This document shows, piece by piece, positions 8,784 to 18,449 of a stretch of 64,000 nucleotides of DNA. The stretch is from Aliivibrio sp. 1S175 (lineage in GTDB: Bacteria; Pseudomonadota; Gammaproteobacteria; Enterobacterales; Vibrionaceae). The notes beneath the pieces are model-generated. The model saw only the letters and a list, made by a program, of their open reading frames with translations, was not told the origin of the DNA and searched no databases. Within the stretch, counting starts at the first letter, position 1; each line of letters starts with the position of its first letter. The stretch is taken from NCBI RefSeq assembly GCF_001690985.1, contig NZ_MAJS01000005.1:1-64000 (forward strand), given 5' to 3'. The translations under genes and the position numbers were made by a program.

Positions 8784-10574
8784 CTAATCCCAATGGTGTT
8801 GGGTTGATCGTTCGTTTTCCATCTCTAAGCCAAAGATCTCTTCTAACTCTATGCGAGCCGCTTTCGCTTTTGAAGCTAATGCTTTGTCATCTGAGTGCAA
8901 TGGTAACAATTCTTTGAGCATAGCAACATCTAACTTTTTAAAATGAGATTCTGCACGCTTGGCTTGGTACGGGTGCATACCTAAAGATGTAAGGGTTTGT
9001 CGGCCTAAATCAAGGGCCCCATAAAAAGTTTCTCGTGAAAAATGATCAACGCCCTCACTTAACAACTCATACGCTTCTACTCGGCTACGAGCACGAGCTA
9101 ATATTTTCAAATGAGGAAAATGCTGCTTACACAATGCCACCACATCCATGACTTTTTGAGGGTCCGTCTTACAAACCACTATTGCCTCTGCCTTCTCTGC
9201 ACCAGCAGCTCGCAATAATTCAACTTGAGTTGCATCGCCGTAATACACTTTATAACCAAATTTTCTTAATAAATGAATTTGGCTTGGATCACTCTCTAAA
9301 ATAGTTAGCTTAATCTTATTCGCAAACAATAAACGCCCAACAATCTGACCAAATCGACCAAAACCTGCGATGATCACCTGTGGTTGAGTGGCATGAGTAA
9401 AATCTGATTGTGGCATTTCTTCTTCGCTGTTCAGCGTTCTACCAAACCACCAATCTTGAGCAATCAAGAGTAAAGGAGTAGTCATCATTGATAAACTGAC
9501 CACAACCAATAAGAATGCCGTTAATTCTCGACTCAACAATCCTTCCATTTGTGCGGCTGTAAATAATACAAACGCAAACTCACCACCTTGGCTTAATATC
9601 ATTGCCATCTGGCTGCGAGCTTTTGCTCTTGTTCCAAATAAGCGAGCCAGACCATAAAGTAGAAACCCTTTTGAACTCACTAATAAAGTAACGGCGGCTA
9701 ATATCTCTAATGGATATTGCAATAATAAACCTAGGTTGACCGACATTCCTACCGCAATAAAAAACAGACCCAGTAATAATCCTTTAAAGGGTTCTATTGC
9801 CACCTCTAATTCATGGCGAAATTCACTCTCCGCCAGCAAGACTCCAGCCAGAAAAGCACCTAGTGCCATTGATAATCCCAACTGTTTCATCGCAGCAGAA
9901 ACACCAATAACCAAAAGAAGGGCAGCCACAGTAAATAGCTCTCGCGCCCCACTCTTCACTACATAGCTAAATAATGGACGAAGTAAAAAATGGCCTAACG
10001 TGAAAATGCCTACCACACCAACCAATATCCATAACCCATCAAGCCAATGACCACTTGCCCCACCAGCCAGTACTGGCAATATCGCAAGCATAGGAATAAC
10101 CGCGATATCTTGAAACAGCAATACTGCGAAACCAGACTGCCCGCTTTCTGAACCCGACAATTTACGTTCTTCAATCACTCGTAATGCTATCGCAGTAGAT
10201 GACAACGCTAATCCCATACCAATAACAACGCTCACTTGCCACGTTAAGCCATAAAACATCATAGCCGCAGTAATAACACATGATGTAAATACAACTTGGC
10301 TGCCGCCTAATCCTATTATTGGTTTTCTCATCTTCCATAATTTATTCGGGTTTAATTCTAAACCGATGAGAAATAACAGTAGCACCACTCCAAATTCTGA
10401 AAAGTGTAAAATAGCATCAACATCAGAAATCAATTTCAATCCCCATGGCCCGATCGCGATTCCTGCTAATAAATACCCAAGTACTGCACCTAATCCAAAT
10501 CGCTGAGCTAAAGGAACCGTCACAACAGCAGCCGCTAAAAATATCGAACTGGTATGTAGCCAATCACCCGCCAT
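8784..10574 (-). CDS. kefB: Glutathione-regulated potassium-efflux antiporter KefB
   Basis: Inner-membrane K+/H+ antiporter that is gated by glutathione adducts and protects cells from electrophiles by acidifying the cytoplasm. The 596-residue protein has about 12 membrane segments of the CPA2 antiporter fold (residues 1-380). A cytoplasmic RCK/TrkA-N domain starts near residue 400 with the dinucleotide-binding GFGRFGQIVG motif. A short charged tail follows. It overlaps kefG by one base. KefB rather than KefC is chosen because of the neighbours (kefG, yheV, slyD). Confidence 0.93.
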   Translation of the reverse strand: MAGDWLHTSSIFLAAAVVTVPLAQRFGLGAVLGYLLAGIAIGPWGLKLISDVDAILHFSEFGVVLLLFLIGLELNPNKLWKMRKPIIGLGGSQVVFTSCVITAAMMFYGLTWQVSVVIGMGLALSSTAIALRVIEERKLSGSESGQSGFAVLLFQDIAVIPMLAILPVLAGGASGHWLDGLWILVGVVGIFTLGHFLLRPLFSYVVKSGARELFTVAALLLVIGVSAAMKQLGLSMALGAFLAGVLLAESEFRHELEVAIEPFKGLLLGLFFIAVGMSVNLGLLLQYPLEILAAVTLLVSSKGFLLYGLARLFGTRAKARSQMAMILSQGGEFAFVLFTAAQMEGLLSRELTAFLLVVVSLSMMTTPLLLIAQDWWFGRTLNSEEEMPQSDFTHATQPQVIIAGFGRFGQIVGRLLFANKIKLTILESDPSQIHLLRKFGYKVYYGDATQVELLRAAGAEKAEAIVVCKTDPQKVMDVVALCKQHFPHLKILARARSRVEAYELLSEGVDHFSRETFYGALDLGRQTLTSLGMHPYQAKRAESHFKKLDVAMLKELLPLHSDDKALASKAKAARIELEEIFGLEMENERSTQHHWD

Positions 10575-11116
10575 TAGATCTCTCCTCTAGGATTTAATAA
10601 CCATTCTTTATAGTCATCAATAAACTGCTGACGCTTTTCTAACGTGATTTTTCTAGCCCAATATTGCACCGATGGCGTAAGCCATTCCATCTGACATAAG
10701 GCCGCCGTGATCTTAAATGGGACTAATATTTCATCCATCGAATGTTGGTTATATCCGTTTACTGAAAAGGCTTCTTCAATACCTCCCGCAGTAATAACAC
10801 TACGCCATTTTTTACCTTTTAGAGCATTGCCTTCACCATAGGCAAAGCCCTTTCCTAGTACACAATCCATCCATTCTTTTAATAACGAAGGGCACGAATA
10901 AAGATAAAGAGGATGCTGAAAAACAATAATGTCATGCTGAGCAAGCAGTTCATGCTCATAAATAACATCAATAAAAAATTCAGGATATTGAGCATAAAGA
11001 TCATGCACAGTGACATGAGATAACCCTTGATAGGCAGATAATATCGCCTTATTGGCAATAGAACTCTCAGGGTCAGGATGAGTGAGGATTACTAATATTT
11101 TAGGCAACTGAGTCAT
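10574..11116 (-). CDS. kefG: KefB ancillary flavodoxin-fold oxidoreductase KefG
   Basis: KefG is the cytoplasmic quinone-oxidoreductase-like partner needed for full KefB activity. The 180-residue protein shows the family landmarks: VILTHPDPESSIANKAIL, FQHPLYLYSCPSLLKEWMD, and FAYGEGNALKGKKW with the TAGG (ITAGGIEEAF) flavin-loop motif. Its stop overlaps the kefB start (one shared base), so it is first in the kefG-kefB-yheV unit. Confidence 0.93.
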   Translation of the reverse strand: MTQLPKILVILTHPDPESSIANKAILSAYQGLSHVTVHDLYAQYPEFFIDVIYEHELLAQHDIIVFQHPLYLYSCPSLLKEWMDCVLGKGFAYGEGNALKGKKWRSVITAGGIEEAFSVNGYNQHSMDEILVPFKITAALCQMEWLTPSVQYWARKITLEKRQQFIDDYKEWLLNPRGEI

Positions 11117-11316
11117 AAATTCCTTTCTAGACTTCTCTTCTTATTCTCTTAGATTAGGGAGGATCGGCCTTTCATAATTAAAAATCATCACAAAATATCA
11201 ACACACCCTACTATCCTCTCATCATACAGACTATTTCTATATCGACAATCTTCGCTCTTCCGCCTACTATGCTCCCCGTATTCTACATTTTGCCAACAAG
11301 AGAAGAACACCACAGC

Positions 11317-13248
11317 ATGATTACGTTTTCAGACATTCAATTACTTCGTGGCGGAAAGCCATTACTGGAACAAGCCTCTGCCACTATACATCCTGGTGAT
11401 AAAGTCGGCTTGGTAGGAAAAAATGGCTGTGGTAAATCCACTCTTTTTGCCTTAATTAAAGGTGAGTTAAGTGTTGATGCCGGTTCAAACCGCGTTCCCC
11501 ACAACTGGGAAATGGCGTGGGTCGCACAAGAGACCCCAGCGTTAGAGCGTAAAGCTCTCGATTATGTTATTGATGGTGACCGTGAATACCGCAACTTAGA
11601 AGCTCAACTTATCGAAGCCGAAAAAGCAGATAACGGCACGTTAGTGGCTGAATTACACAGTAAGATCGACATCGTAGGCGGCTACACCATTAACTCCCGC
11701 GCGGCTGAATTATTAAATGGTTTAGGCTTTTCACAACAACAGATGGATTGGAACTTAACCCAATTCTCTGGTGGTTGGCGTATGCGTTTAAACTTAGCAC
11801 AAGCATTACTTTGTCGCTCAGACCTATTATTACTCGATGAACCTACCAACCACTTAGATTTAGATGCGGTAATGTGGCTAGAGCGTTGGTTACAAAACTA
11901 CCCTGGCACTTTAATGCTTATCTCTCATGACCGTGATTTTTTGGATCCAGTAATTAATCGCATCATTCATGTAGAAAATCAGAAATTAAACGAATACACC
12001 GGTAACTACTCATCATTTGAAGTGCAACGTTCTGAGAAATTAGTGCTGCAACAAGCGAAATACCAAAAGCAGCAAAAGAACATGTCGCACATGCAGTCAT
12101 ACATTGACCGCTTCCGCTACAAAGCATCAAAAGCACGTCAAGCACAAAGCCGTATTAAAGCGTTAGAGAAGATGGAGAAAGTGCTACCTGCACAATTAGA
12201 TAACCCATTCAGCTTTAATTTTAGAGAACCAGACGCATTACCAAATCCAATTCTAATGATGGATGAAGTAAGTGCCGGTTACGAAAATAATACGATCCTT
12301 GAGCAAATCCGTTTAAATTTGGTTCCTGGAAGTCGTATTGGTCTATTAGGTCGAAATGGTGCGGGTAAATCAACCTTAATCAAATTACTATCCGGCGAAT
12401 TAGCACCACAAAGTGGCGTGTTCAACTACTCTCAAGGTGTGAAAATTGGTTATTTTGCACAACATCAATTAGAAACGCTGCACATAGAAGAAACGCCACT
12501 ACAGCATCTAATGCAAATTGCCCCTAATCACACAGAACAACAACTGCGAGATTACTTAGGCAGCTTTGGTTTCCAAGGTGAAAAAGCCTTAGACAAAGTA
12601 GGCCCATTCTCGGGTGGTGAAAAAGCCCGTTTAGTATTAGCACTTGTTGTGTGGCAAAAACCAAACATGTTGCTACTCGATGAACCAACCAACCACCTTG
12701 ATTTGGATATGCGCCAAGCCTTAACCATGGCACTACAAACCTTTGAAGGCGCAATGGTTATTGTAAGTCACGATAGATATTTACTTCGTGCGACTACTGA
12801 TGATCTGTATTTAGTTCATGATCGCCAAGTGGTTCCTTTTGATGGTGACTTAACGGATTACTACAAATGGCTAACAGAACAAAACAAGAACGAACGAAAA
12901 GAACAACTGCAACAAGATAAACAAGACAGCCCAAGCACCTCTACCAGTTTAAGTGCCGCTGATAAAAAAGAGCAGAAACGTAAAGAAGCAGAATTCAGAA
13001 AACAAATAGCACCGCTGCGTAAAGAAGTAACGAAGCTTGAAAAGAAAATGGATAAGCTCAATGAAGCACTAAGCCAATCAGAAGAAGAACTTGGTGACGT
13101 TTCTTTATATGAGGCAGAAAACAAAAAACGTTTAACTGAAGTCTTGGCCATTCAAGCCTCTTCTAAATCAGAACTAGAAGACGTTGAGATGGAATGGATG
13201 GATCTGCAAGAACAGATTGAAGAAAAAGAGAATGCAGCTCAACTGTAA
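11317..13248 (+). CDS. yheS: ABC-F family ATPase YheS
   Basis: ABC-F proteins are soluble twin-ATPase proteins that act on the ribosome; YheS in E. coli has been linked to stalled translation. The 643-residue protein has two ATP-binding cassettes: Walker A GKNGCGKST with signature FSGGWRMRLN, and GRNGAGKST with FSGGEKARLV. The two are joined by an arm/linker region with KARQAQSRIKALEKMEKV. A C-terminal coiled coil runs from about residue 525. The ATG at 11317 (MITFSDIQLLRGG) matches the family start; an upstream ATG would add 16 unconserved residues. Confidence 0.93.
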   Translation: MITFSDIQLLRGGKPLLEQASATIHPGDKVGLVGKNGCGKSTLFALIKGELSVDAGSNRVPHNWEMAWVAQETPALERKALDYVIDGDREYRNLEAQLIEAEKADNGTLVAELHSKIDIVGGYTINSRAAELLNGLGFSQQQMDWNLTQFSGGWRMRLNLAQALLCRSDLLLLDEPTNHLDLDAVMWLERWLQNYPGTLMLISHDRDFLDPVINRIIHVENQKLNEYTGNYSSFEVQRSEKLVLQQAKYQKQQKNMSHMQSYIDRFRYKASKARQAQSRIKALEKMEKVLPAQLDNPFSFNFREPDALPNPILMMDEVSAGYENNTILEQIRLNLVPGSRIGLLGRNGAGKSTLIKLLSGELAPQSGVFNYSQGVKIGYFAQHQLETLHIEETPLQHLMQIAPNHTEQQLRDYLGSFGFQGEKALDKVGPFSGGEKARLVLALVVWQKPNMLLLDEPTNHLDLDMRQALTMALQTFEGAMVIVSHDRYLLRATTDDLYLVHDRQVVPFDGDLTDYYKWLTEQNKNERKEQLQQDKQDSPSTSTSLSAADKKEQKRKEAEFRKQIAPLRKEVTKLEKKMDKLNEALSQSEEELGDVSLYEAENKKRLTEVLAIQASSKSELEDVEMEWMDLQEQIEEKENAAQL

Positions 13249-13726
13249 CGCTCCTCTTAATCAACAACAAAAGGCTTTGCTGACTTGCGAAGCCTTTTGG
13301 GCCTTCTCACTAGAACACTACAAAAAATCGGAAGTACAACAAGCTGCTCTCATCTTACAAGATAAGCATAATGGTAACGTTAATCTTGCCATGCTGTTAA
13401 TTTGGCTTGATTCTCTCGAGATTCGATTCTCTCAACTACACCTTCACACTCTTAAGCTCGCCCTATCACCGACTGATACCTTACTATTTTCTTACCGAGC
13501 ACTAAGAAAAAAAATCAAACAAACGAATGATCGTCCTCTTTATCAACACGCCCTTAATTTTGAGCTCCAATTAGAAAAACAGCAGCAAGCTGATCTTATC
13601 GATACACTATCACGTATTGAATTGTTATCAGTCGCTAATAATATCGATGGCTTATTATACTCTTACTGCTGCTCGCTCAATGCCGAATCATTACTCTTTT
13701 CTCTACAAATAAAAAAGGGATCCTAA
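13232..13726 (+). CDS. TIGR02444-like hypothetical protein
   Basis: A 164-residue protein with the TIGR02444 family pattern: CEAFWAFSLEHYKKSEVQQA, then a QDKHNGNVNLAMLLIWLD motif. Members are found next to yheS in several gamma-proteobacteria; the function is unknown. The ATG at 13232 overlaps the yheS coding region by 17 bases and is preceded by a purine-rich AAAAAGAG site. It is followed by yheT after 3 bases, so yheS, this gene, yheT and probably yheU form one operon. Confidence 0.8.
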   Translation: MQLNCNAPLNQQQKALLTCEAFWAFSLEHYKKSEVQQAALILQDKHNGNVNLAMLLIWLDSLEIRFSQLHLHTLKLALSPTDTLLFSYRALRKKIKQTNDRPLYQHALNFELQLEKQQQADLIDTLSRIELLSVANNIDGLLYSYCCSLNAESLLFSLQIKKGS

Positions 13727-13729
13727 TTC

Positions 13730-14698
13730 ATGATGGACTCATTTATTCCTGCCTCAGGATTATCAAACGCACATATTCAAACGTTATTGCCGCGCTTACT
13801 GCGTAGAAACCCTTTATTTAATGGGTATTGGCAGCGGCTTGAATTACCTGATGGGGATTTTGTTGATTTAACATGGAGTGAAAGCCCAAATAAGGCCGGG
13901 GACAAACCGATCTTTATTTTATTTCATGGATTAGAAGGCAGTTTTGAAAGTCCATATGCAAATGGACTACTCGCCGCAGCCAAAGAACAAGGTTGGCTTG
14001 GGGTCATGATGCATTTTCGTGGTTGTAGCGATGTACCAAACCGCCTAGCCAGAGCGTATCATTCAGGTGAAACCGAAGACGCTCGTTTCTTTATTGAAAT
14101 GCTCGATAACCGCTTTCCAAATCGAATTAAAGTCGCTACAGGGATCTCCCTCGGTGGCAATATGTTAGTCAATTATCTCGCTAAATACCGTACAAATACA
14201 TTATTAAAGGCGACAACCGTTATTTCTGCCCCCTTAGATTTAGGGGCTTGTTCTGAACGTATTCAACAAGGGTTTTCTCGTGTTTATCAGACGTATTTAT
14301 TACGGTCATTGAAAGCCAGTAGTATCCAAAAAATCAATAACAACAGAAAAGCGATTGTCGGTTTAGATAAGGCAATGATTGCAGCTATTCCTGATTTACT
14401 ACAATTTGATAATTTACTCACCGCCCCTATGCACGGTTATGAAAACGCACACGATTATTATAAACAATGCAGCGGTTTACAGTTTTTAGACAGCATCGAC
14501 ATACCAACACGGATCCTTCATTCTAAAGACGATCCTTTCATGACAGCGGCGGTGATACCTACTCATCCTTTGCCTAACTGTGTACACTATCAGCTAACAG
14601 AAAATGGCGGTCATGTTGGCTTTATTAATGGGTCATTCATCAAACCAAATTTTTGGTTAGAGACAACTGTAAATCAGTGGTTTCAAACTATTATCTAA
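13730..14698 (+). CDS. yheT: Alpha/beta hydrolase YheT
   Basis: Predicted esterase/hydrolase of the YheT (ABHD1/3-like) family, 322 residues. The oxyanion region is [19 protein letters not shown] and the nucleophile elbow is GISLGGN with Ser140. The catalytic acid probably lies in [11 protein letters not shown] and the histidine in ENGGHVGFI. Substrate is unknown. A GGATC-containing purine-rich site precedes the ATG. The gene lies in a tight row after the TIGR02444-like gene. Confidence 0.92.
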   Translation: MMDSFIPASGLSNAHIQTLLPRLLRRNPLFNGYWQRLELPDGDFVDLTWSESPNKAGDKPIFILFHGLEGSFESPYANGLLAAAKEQGWLGVMMHFRGCSDVPNRLARAYHSGETEDARFFIEMLDNRFPNRIKVATGISLGGNMLVNYLAKYRTNTLLKATTVISAPLDLGACSERIQQGFSRVYQTYLLRSLKASSIQKINNNRKAIVGLDKAMIAAIPDLLQFDNLLTAPMHGYENAHDYYKQCSGLQFLDSIDIPTRILHSKDDPFMTAAVIPTHPLPNCVHYQLTENGGHVGFINGSFIKPNFWLETTVNQWFQTII

Positions 14699-14753
14699 AT
14701 TAAAGCGATTGTCTTATTTGAACAATTGCCGAATTACGAGTGCAGTAAGCAGT

Positions 14754-14996
14754 ATGATCATTCCTTGGCAAGATATCGCACCAGAAACCCTAGAAAACTT
14801 GATTTCAGAATTTGTTCTTCGTGAAGGCACCGATTACGGTGAAATGGAATGCAGCCATCAGGATAAAATAGAGCAGATTGCCTTGTTATTAAAAAATGGT
14901 GAAGCGATGGTGGTTTTCTCTGAACTACATGAAACCGTTGATATTCAAACTAAAGCACGCTTTAACCCTAATCTAACCAATCATGAGTTTGAATAA
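14754..14996 (+). CDS. yheU: YheU-family protein
   Basis: Small 80-residue conserved protein of unknown function. The diagnostic start is [20 protein letters not shown], followed by LREGTDYGE. It is slightly longer than the usual 72 residues at the C-terminal side. The ATG at 14754 is the family start; the longer reading frame upstream adds unconserved sequence. Gene order yheT-yheU-prkB is as in E. coli. Confidence 0.9.
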   Translation: MIIPWQDIAPETLENLISEFVLREGTDYGEMECSHQDKIEQIALLLKNGEAMVVFSELHETVDIQTKARFNPNLTNHEFE

Positions 14997-15107
14997 TCAC
15001 TTTCAATCACTCACAAATTTCAAACGATAACGTATCATTTACAACAGCCCTGTTATAACATCTTTGCTATCAAGGCTTGATGCCAAGAATAACAGACAGG
15101 GTTTGTC

Positions 15108-15977
15108 ATGTCCGCTAAACATCCAATTATTGCCGTTACCGGATCCTCTGGTGCAGGTACCACCACCACCTCTGAAGCCTTCCGTAAGATGTTCAATATG
15201 ATGGACATCAAAGCATCATGGCTTGAAGGTGATAGCTTTCATCGATTTACGCGTCCTGAGATGGATGTCGAAATCCGTAAAGCGAAAGAACAAGGGAAAC
15301 ACATCAGTTACTTTGGTCCTCAAGCGAACGATTTTCCCGCTCTCGAGCAATTCTTCCATCAATACGGTATTGATGGCACAGGGCAATATCGTCGCTATCT
15401 ACACACTTTTGATGAGGCGGTTCCATTCAACCAAATGCCAGGCACCTTTACTCCGTGGCAAGAACTTCCTGATAATACCGATGTTCTTTTTTATGAAGGA
15501 CTGCACGGCGGTGTAATGGATGGCGAGATTGATGTTTCTCAGCATGTTGATTTATTGATAGGCATGGTGCCAATCGTAAATCTTGAATGGATACAAAAGT
15601 TCGTACGAGACACGCGTGATCGTGGTCATTCACGCGAGGCCGTAATGGATTCGATTGTTCGTTCAATGGATGATTATCTAAATTACATTACACCGCAGTT
15701 TTCACGTACTCACATTAACTTTCAACGCGTGCCCACCGTAGATACTTCAAATCCACTCAATGCTAAAGGTATTCCAAGCTTAGATGAAAGCTTTGTGGTG
15801 ATCCGCTTCCGAGGCATACGTAATGTTGATTTTCCTTATCTGCTAGCCATGATTGATGGATCATTTATGTCTCGTCACAATACCCTTGTTGTTCCCGGAG
15901 GGAAGATGAGTTTTGCGATGGAATTAATCATTCGTCCATTACTTCAACAATTGATTGATACCGGAAAAATAGGCTAA
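15108..15977 (+). CDS. prkB: Phosphoribulokinase-family protein PrkB
   Basis: The 289-residue protein belongs to the P-loop phosphoribulokinase/uridine kinase family. Its Walker A-like loop is GSSGAGTTTTS (residues 12-22), with the LEGDSFHRF motif and a RxxRDxxxRG-type arginine stretch (FVRDTRDRGHS). The bacterial homologue outside the Calvin cycle has no established substrate, so kinase activity on ribulose 5-phosphate is not assumed. It is the last gene of the syntenic block. An inverted repeat at 16016-16053 follows. Confidence 0.9.
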   Translation: MSAKHPIIAVTGSSGAGTTTTSEAFRKMFNMMDIKASWLEGDSFHRFTRPEMDVEIRKAKEQGKHISYFGPQANDFPALEQFFHQYGIDGTGQYRRYLHTFDEAVPFNQMPGTFTPWQELPDNTDVLFYEGLHGGVMDGEIDVSQHVDLLIGMVPIVNLEWIQKFVRDTRDRGHSREAVMDSIVRSMDDYLNYITPQFSRTHINFQRVPTVDTSNPLNAKGIPSLDESFVVIRFRGIRNVDFPYLLAMIDGSFMSRHNTLVVPGGKMSFAMELIIRPLLQQLIDTGKIG

Positions 15978-16015
15978 TTTCGCCCTTCTTTTGCTTTCAA
16001 ATTTGGGGTTCTTCC

Positions 16016-16053
16016 AAAAATAGTGAATAATAGAGAGTCTATTCACTATTTTT
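16016..16053. terminator. 14-bp AT-rich inverted repeat between prkB and menA
   Basis: Arms aaaaatagtgaata (16016-16029) and tattcactattttt (16040-16053) are perfectly complementary around a 10-base loop. The A run before and T run after fit a weak bidirectional terminator for prkB. It ends 8 bases before the menA ATG, so it could instead act in the menA leader. Confidence 0.55.
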
Positions 16054-16061
16054 GCGATGCT

Positions 16062-16970
16062 ATGAAAACTTCTCCTTTTGCTATTTGGCTCAGTGCTGCT
16101 CGTCCCAAAACACTTCCTCTTGCGCTTGCATCGATTATGACAGGCTCTGCATTGGCGTATTGGAACAATCATGCCTCAGCTACTATTACTCTCATGGCAT
16201 TTGTTACTGCAACTCTATTACAAATTTTATCTAATCTCGCAAATGATTATGGGGATGCGGTAAAAGGCACAGACAACGATGAACGTCTTGGGCCACAACG
16301 TGCTATGCAGTCAGGATTGGTCACTCAAGAGACCATGAAAAAAGCCATTGGTATTAATATCGTTTTGACCATTATTAGTGGTTTAACACTGGTCTTCATT
16401 TCACTTCATCAAACCATGGATATTATTGGTTTTATCATTCTTGGTTTATTAGCGATTGGTGCAGCTATTGCTTATACCATGGGAGATAAACCTTATGGCT
16501 ACCGTGGTTTAGGTGATATTTCAGTCTTTATCTTCTTTGGCTTACTTGGTGTTGCCGGAACGTATTATCTACACACTGGACATTTATCTTCGGCGTTATT
16601 TTTACCCGCTATTGCCTGTGGGTTATTAGCCGTTGCTGTTTTAAATATTAATAATTTACGAGACATTGAAAACGACGAAGCGTGTGGAAAAATGACACTC
16701 GTTGTCCGCATGGGTGCGACTTGGGGGCGTAAATATCATGCCATCATTATGGCTGTCAGTTTTATTAGCCTTGCGACCTTCAGTGCCACTCAAATTCACT
16801 CATTAACCGGTTGGTTATTCTTAGCTATTGGTCCGTTTGTTTTTAATCACGTACTCTCTGTTATGCGAGCACCAAACGGTGAAGCGATTCGGCCAATGAT
16901 GGGGACGGTGGTTCAGTGTGCTTTATTTACTAATATTTTATTTTCAATTGGTCTATATCTATCAATTTAA
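16062..16970 (+). CDS. menA: 1,4-dihydroxy-2-naphthoate polyprenyltransferase
   Basis: MenA attaches the polyprenyl chain to DHNA in menaquinone synthesis at the inner membrane. The 302-residue UbiA-family protein has about nine membrane segments. It shows the prenyl-diphosphate-binding motif NDYGDAVKGTDNDER and the second loop DKPYGYRGLGD. The ATG at 16062 (MKTSPFAIWLSAARPKT) fits the family; the in-frame TTG/GTG-type start upstream would run through the inverted repeat. It is followed by rraA, as in E. coli. Confidence 0.95.
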   Translation: MKTSPFAIWLSAARPKTLPLALASIMTGSALAYWNNHASATITLMAFVTATLLQILSNLANDYGDAVKGTDNDERLGPQRAMQSGLVTQETMKKAIGINIVLTIISGLTLVFISLHQTMDIIGFIILGLLAIGAAIAYTMGDKPYGYRGLGDISVFIFFGLLGVAGTYYLHTGHLSSALFLPAIACGLLAVAVLNINNLRDIENDEACGKMTLVVRMGATWGRKYHAIIMAVSFISLATFSATQIHSLTGWLFLAIGPFVFNHVLSVMRAPNGEAIRPMMGTVVQCALFTNILFSIGLYLSI

Positions 16971-17116
16971 TTCACTCCATTTAATCCGTAATCGATTACA
17001 TAATTGTGTAGCAAGCTCGGTATAACTTGTTATTCATCATAGTAATGACTTAATAAGCCCGTATATTAATAAGCACTCAAGGCAAATTGATATAAACAAA
17101 AAAGGTAAACATCATC

Positions 17117-17617
17117 ATGGAATACAATACTTCTGCACTTTGTGACATCTATTTAGACCTCGTTGATGTTGTTGAGCCAATGTTCAGCTCCTATGGTGCT
17201 AAAACCTCATTTTCTGGACAAATTACAACCATAAAATGCTTTGAAGATAATGGGCAGATCAGTCGACTACTTGATGAAAAAGGCGAAGGCCGAGTGCTAT
17301 TAGTTGACGGCGGTGGTTCATTACGCCGCGCATTAATTGATGCAGATTTAGCAGCTAAAGCCGCTCATAATGGCTGGGAAGGATTGGTTATTTATGGTTG
17401 TATTCGTGAGGTCGATTACCTAGAGGAAATCAATATTGGTATTCAAGCCCTTGCTTCTATCCCTGTTGGTGCTGCGAAAAAGAACATTGGTGAAATTGAT
17501 GTTGCAGTGAACTTTGGTAGCGTAACCTTTTTACCTGAAGACTATCTTTATGCTGATTCAACAGGAATTATCATTTCTCAAGAGCCGTTAGAAGAGATGG
17601 GTGAAGAAGAGATTTAA
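17117..17617 (+). CDS. rraA: Regulator of ribonuclease E activity A
   Basis: RraA binds the C-terminal scaffold of RNase E and dampens mRNA decay. The 166-residue protein has the expected size, with [20 protein letters not shown], the glycine-rich [19 protein letters not shown] and the [20 protein letters not shown] segment. The stop TAA at 17615-17617 is directly abutted by a partial M repeat. Confidence 0.96.
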   Translation: MEYNTSALCDIYLDLVDVVEPMFSSYGAKTSFSGQITTIKCFEDNGQISRLLDEKGEGRVLLVDGGGSLRRALIDADLAAKAAHNGWEGLVIYGCIREVDYLEEINIGIQALASIPVGAAKKNIGEIDVAVNFGSVTFLPEDYLYADSTGIIISQEPLEEMGEEEI

Positions 17618-17668
17618 GAGCTATACCCGCTCTTACAGTTTCTAGTTAGCGAAGCGTATAGTTTCTAG
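17618..17668. repeat. M element copy 2 (partial, right half)
   Basis: Starts on the base after the rraA stop. It carries the right-end sequence tctagttagcgaagcgtata and ends at ctag 17665-17668. The inner and left parts are reduced to a few bases. Confidence 0.75.
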
Positions 17669-17684
17669 CATCCAAAAAAAACCG

Positions 17685-17722
17685 CAGGTGCTTTCACACC
17701 TACGGTTTCAAATTTATTCGTT
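17685..17722 (-). terminator. T cassette copy 2: terminator for zapB
   Basis: On the minus strand, AAACCGTAGGTG, loop TGAAAG, CACCTGCGGTTT and then seven or more T. It is the same hairpin family as at 7799-7842. It lies about 120 bases after the zapB stop and also faces rraA from the other side. Confidence 0.85.
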
Positions 17723-17843
17723 AACCAATTCTAAATTTTGGCTAAATAGATTCCATTAGTTCAAGGCGGAGACGCGGAGCTTACGATAGTAAGTAAGCAT
17801 CGACAACGCAGAAATAATGGAAGCTATGACGACAAAAGTAGAA

Positions 17844-18086
17844 TTACTCTACTTCTTCCATCTTACCTAGTAAACCACGGATGCGAGCTTCAAATTGAGC
17901 TTGCTCATCACGTGCTTTTTGAGCTTCTTGCTCAACTTCAGAACGACCGTTATTTGCTTGCTCAAGATTTTGAGTTAGCTCAGCGTTCGTTTCTTTTAAT
18001 TCTTCAACTTCCATTTGTAGCAGTGCGATTGTATCTACTGCCATCTGAACTTTAGCTTCTAGTTGTTCTAATATTTCTAAAGACAT
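17844..18086 (-). CDS. zapB: Cell division protein ZapB
   Basis: ZapB is a coiled-coil protein that joins the Z-ring through ZapA and links it to the Ter macrodomain via MatP. The 80-residue product is nearly all coiled coil (MSLEILEQLEAKVQMAVDTI, LLQMEVEELKE) and ends RIRGLLGKMEEVE, as in E. coli. The ATG at 18086 with an AAGGTGGCAGGA leader is preferred to an ATG nine codons upstream. Confidence 0.94.
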   Translation of the reverse strand: MSLEILEQLEAKVQMAVDTIALLQMEVEELKETNAELTQNLEQANNGRSEVEQEAQKARDEQAQFEARIRGLLGKMEEVE

Positions 18087-18449
18087 TCCTGCCACCTTAA
18101 CTGTAATCTTCATTGAGATGCAGAGAGTGTATTTTTCTCTGCTGACTTATTTTCTATTCTACTCAGCAATTGTAATTCTGCCATAGTGTTCTTCATTAAA
18201 ATGCATCACATGGACAAAAAAACAACAACTTTTACCAACATCTGACTTACTTTCTTAAGATTAAAACGAACTTCATACCAAAACTAGAGATTTCAATGCA
18301 TTATTTGAATTAGAGCATGAGCTACCTTCTATAACGTAACCTAATAAATTTGAAAATATAAGATTACCGATCCAAAAAGCAAACGTTTCCCTTTCTGTTG
18401 TGATAAAATCCTTGCGATTTTTAAATTCATCGATTTATTCGGAGCAAAT
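18087..18449. other. Divergent zapB-glpX intergenic region
   Basis: This 363-base AT-rich gap holds the promoters of the two divergent genes. On the glpX side a LacI-family-type operator (18377-18392) and a TAAAAT -10-like box (18404-18409) can be seen. No repeat and no credible small gene was found. Confidence 0.6.
18377..18392 (+). promoter_or_regulatory. LacI-family operator-like site before glpX
   Basis: The sequence aagcaaacgtttccct closely resembles the PurR box known from enterobacteria (ACGCAAACGTTTTCGT) and shares the AAACGTTT core of Cra/FruR-like sites. It lies 58 bases before the glpX start and would overlap the -35 position of a -10 box at 18404-18409, a repressing layout. Which regulator binds is not decided by the sequence. 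Confidence 0.55.

Noticed and set aside
17755-17830. Possible additional repeat (ttccatta ... taatggaa arms) after zapB
   Set aside because: The inverted arms are only 8 bases and no second copy was found in the window.
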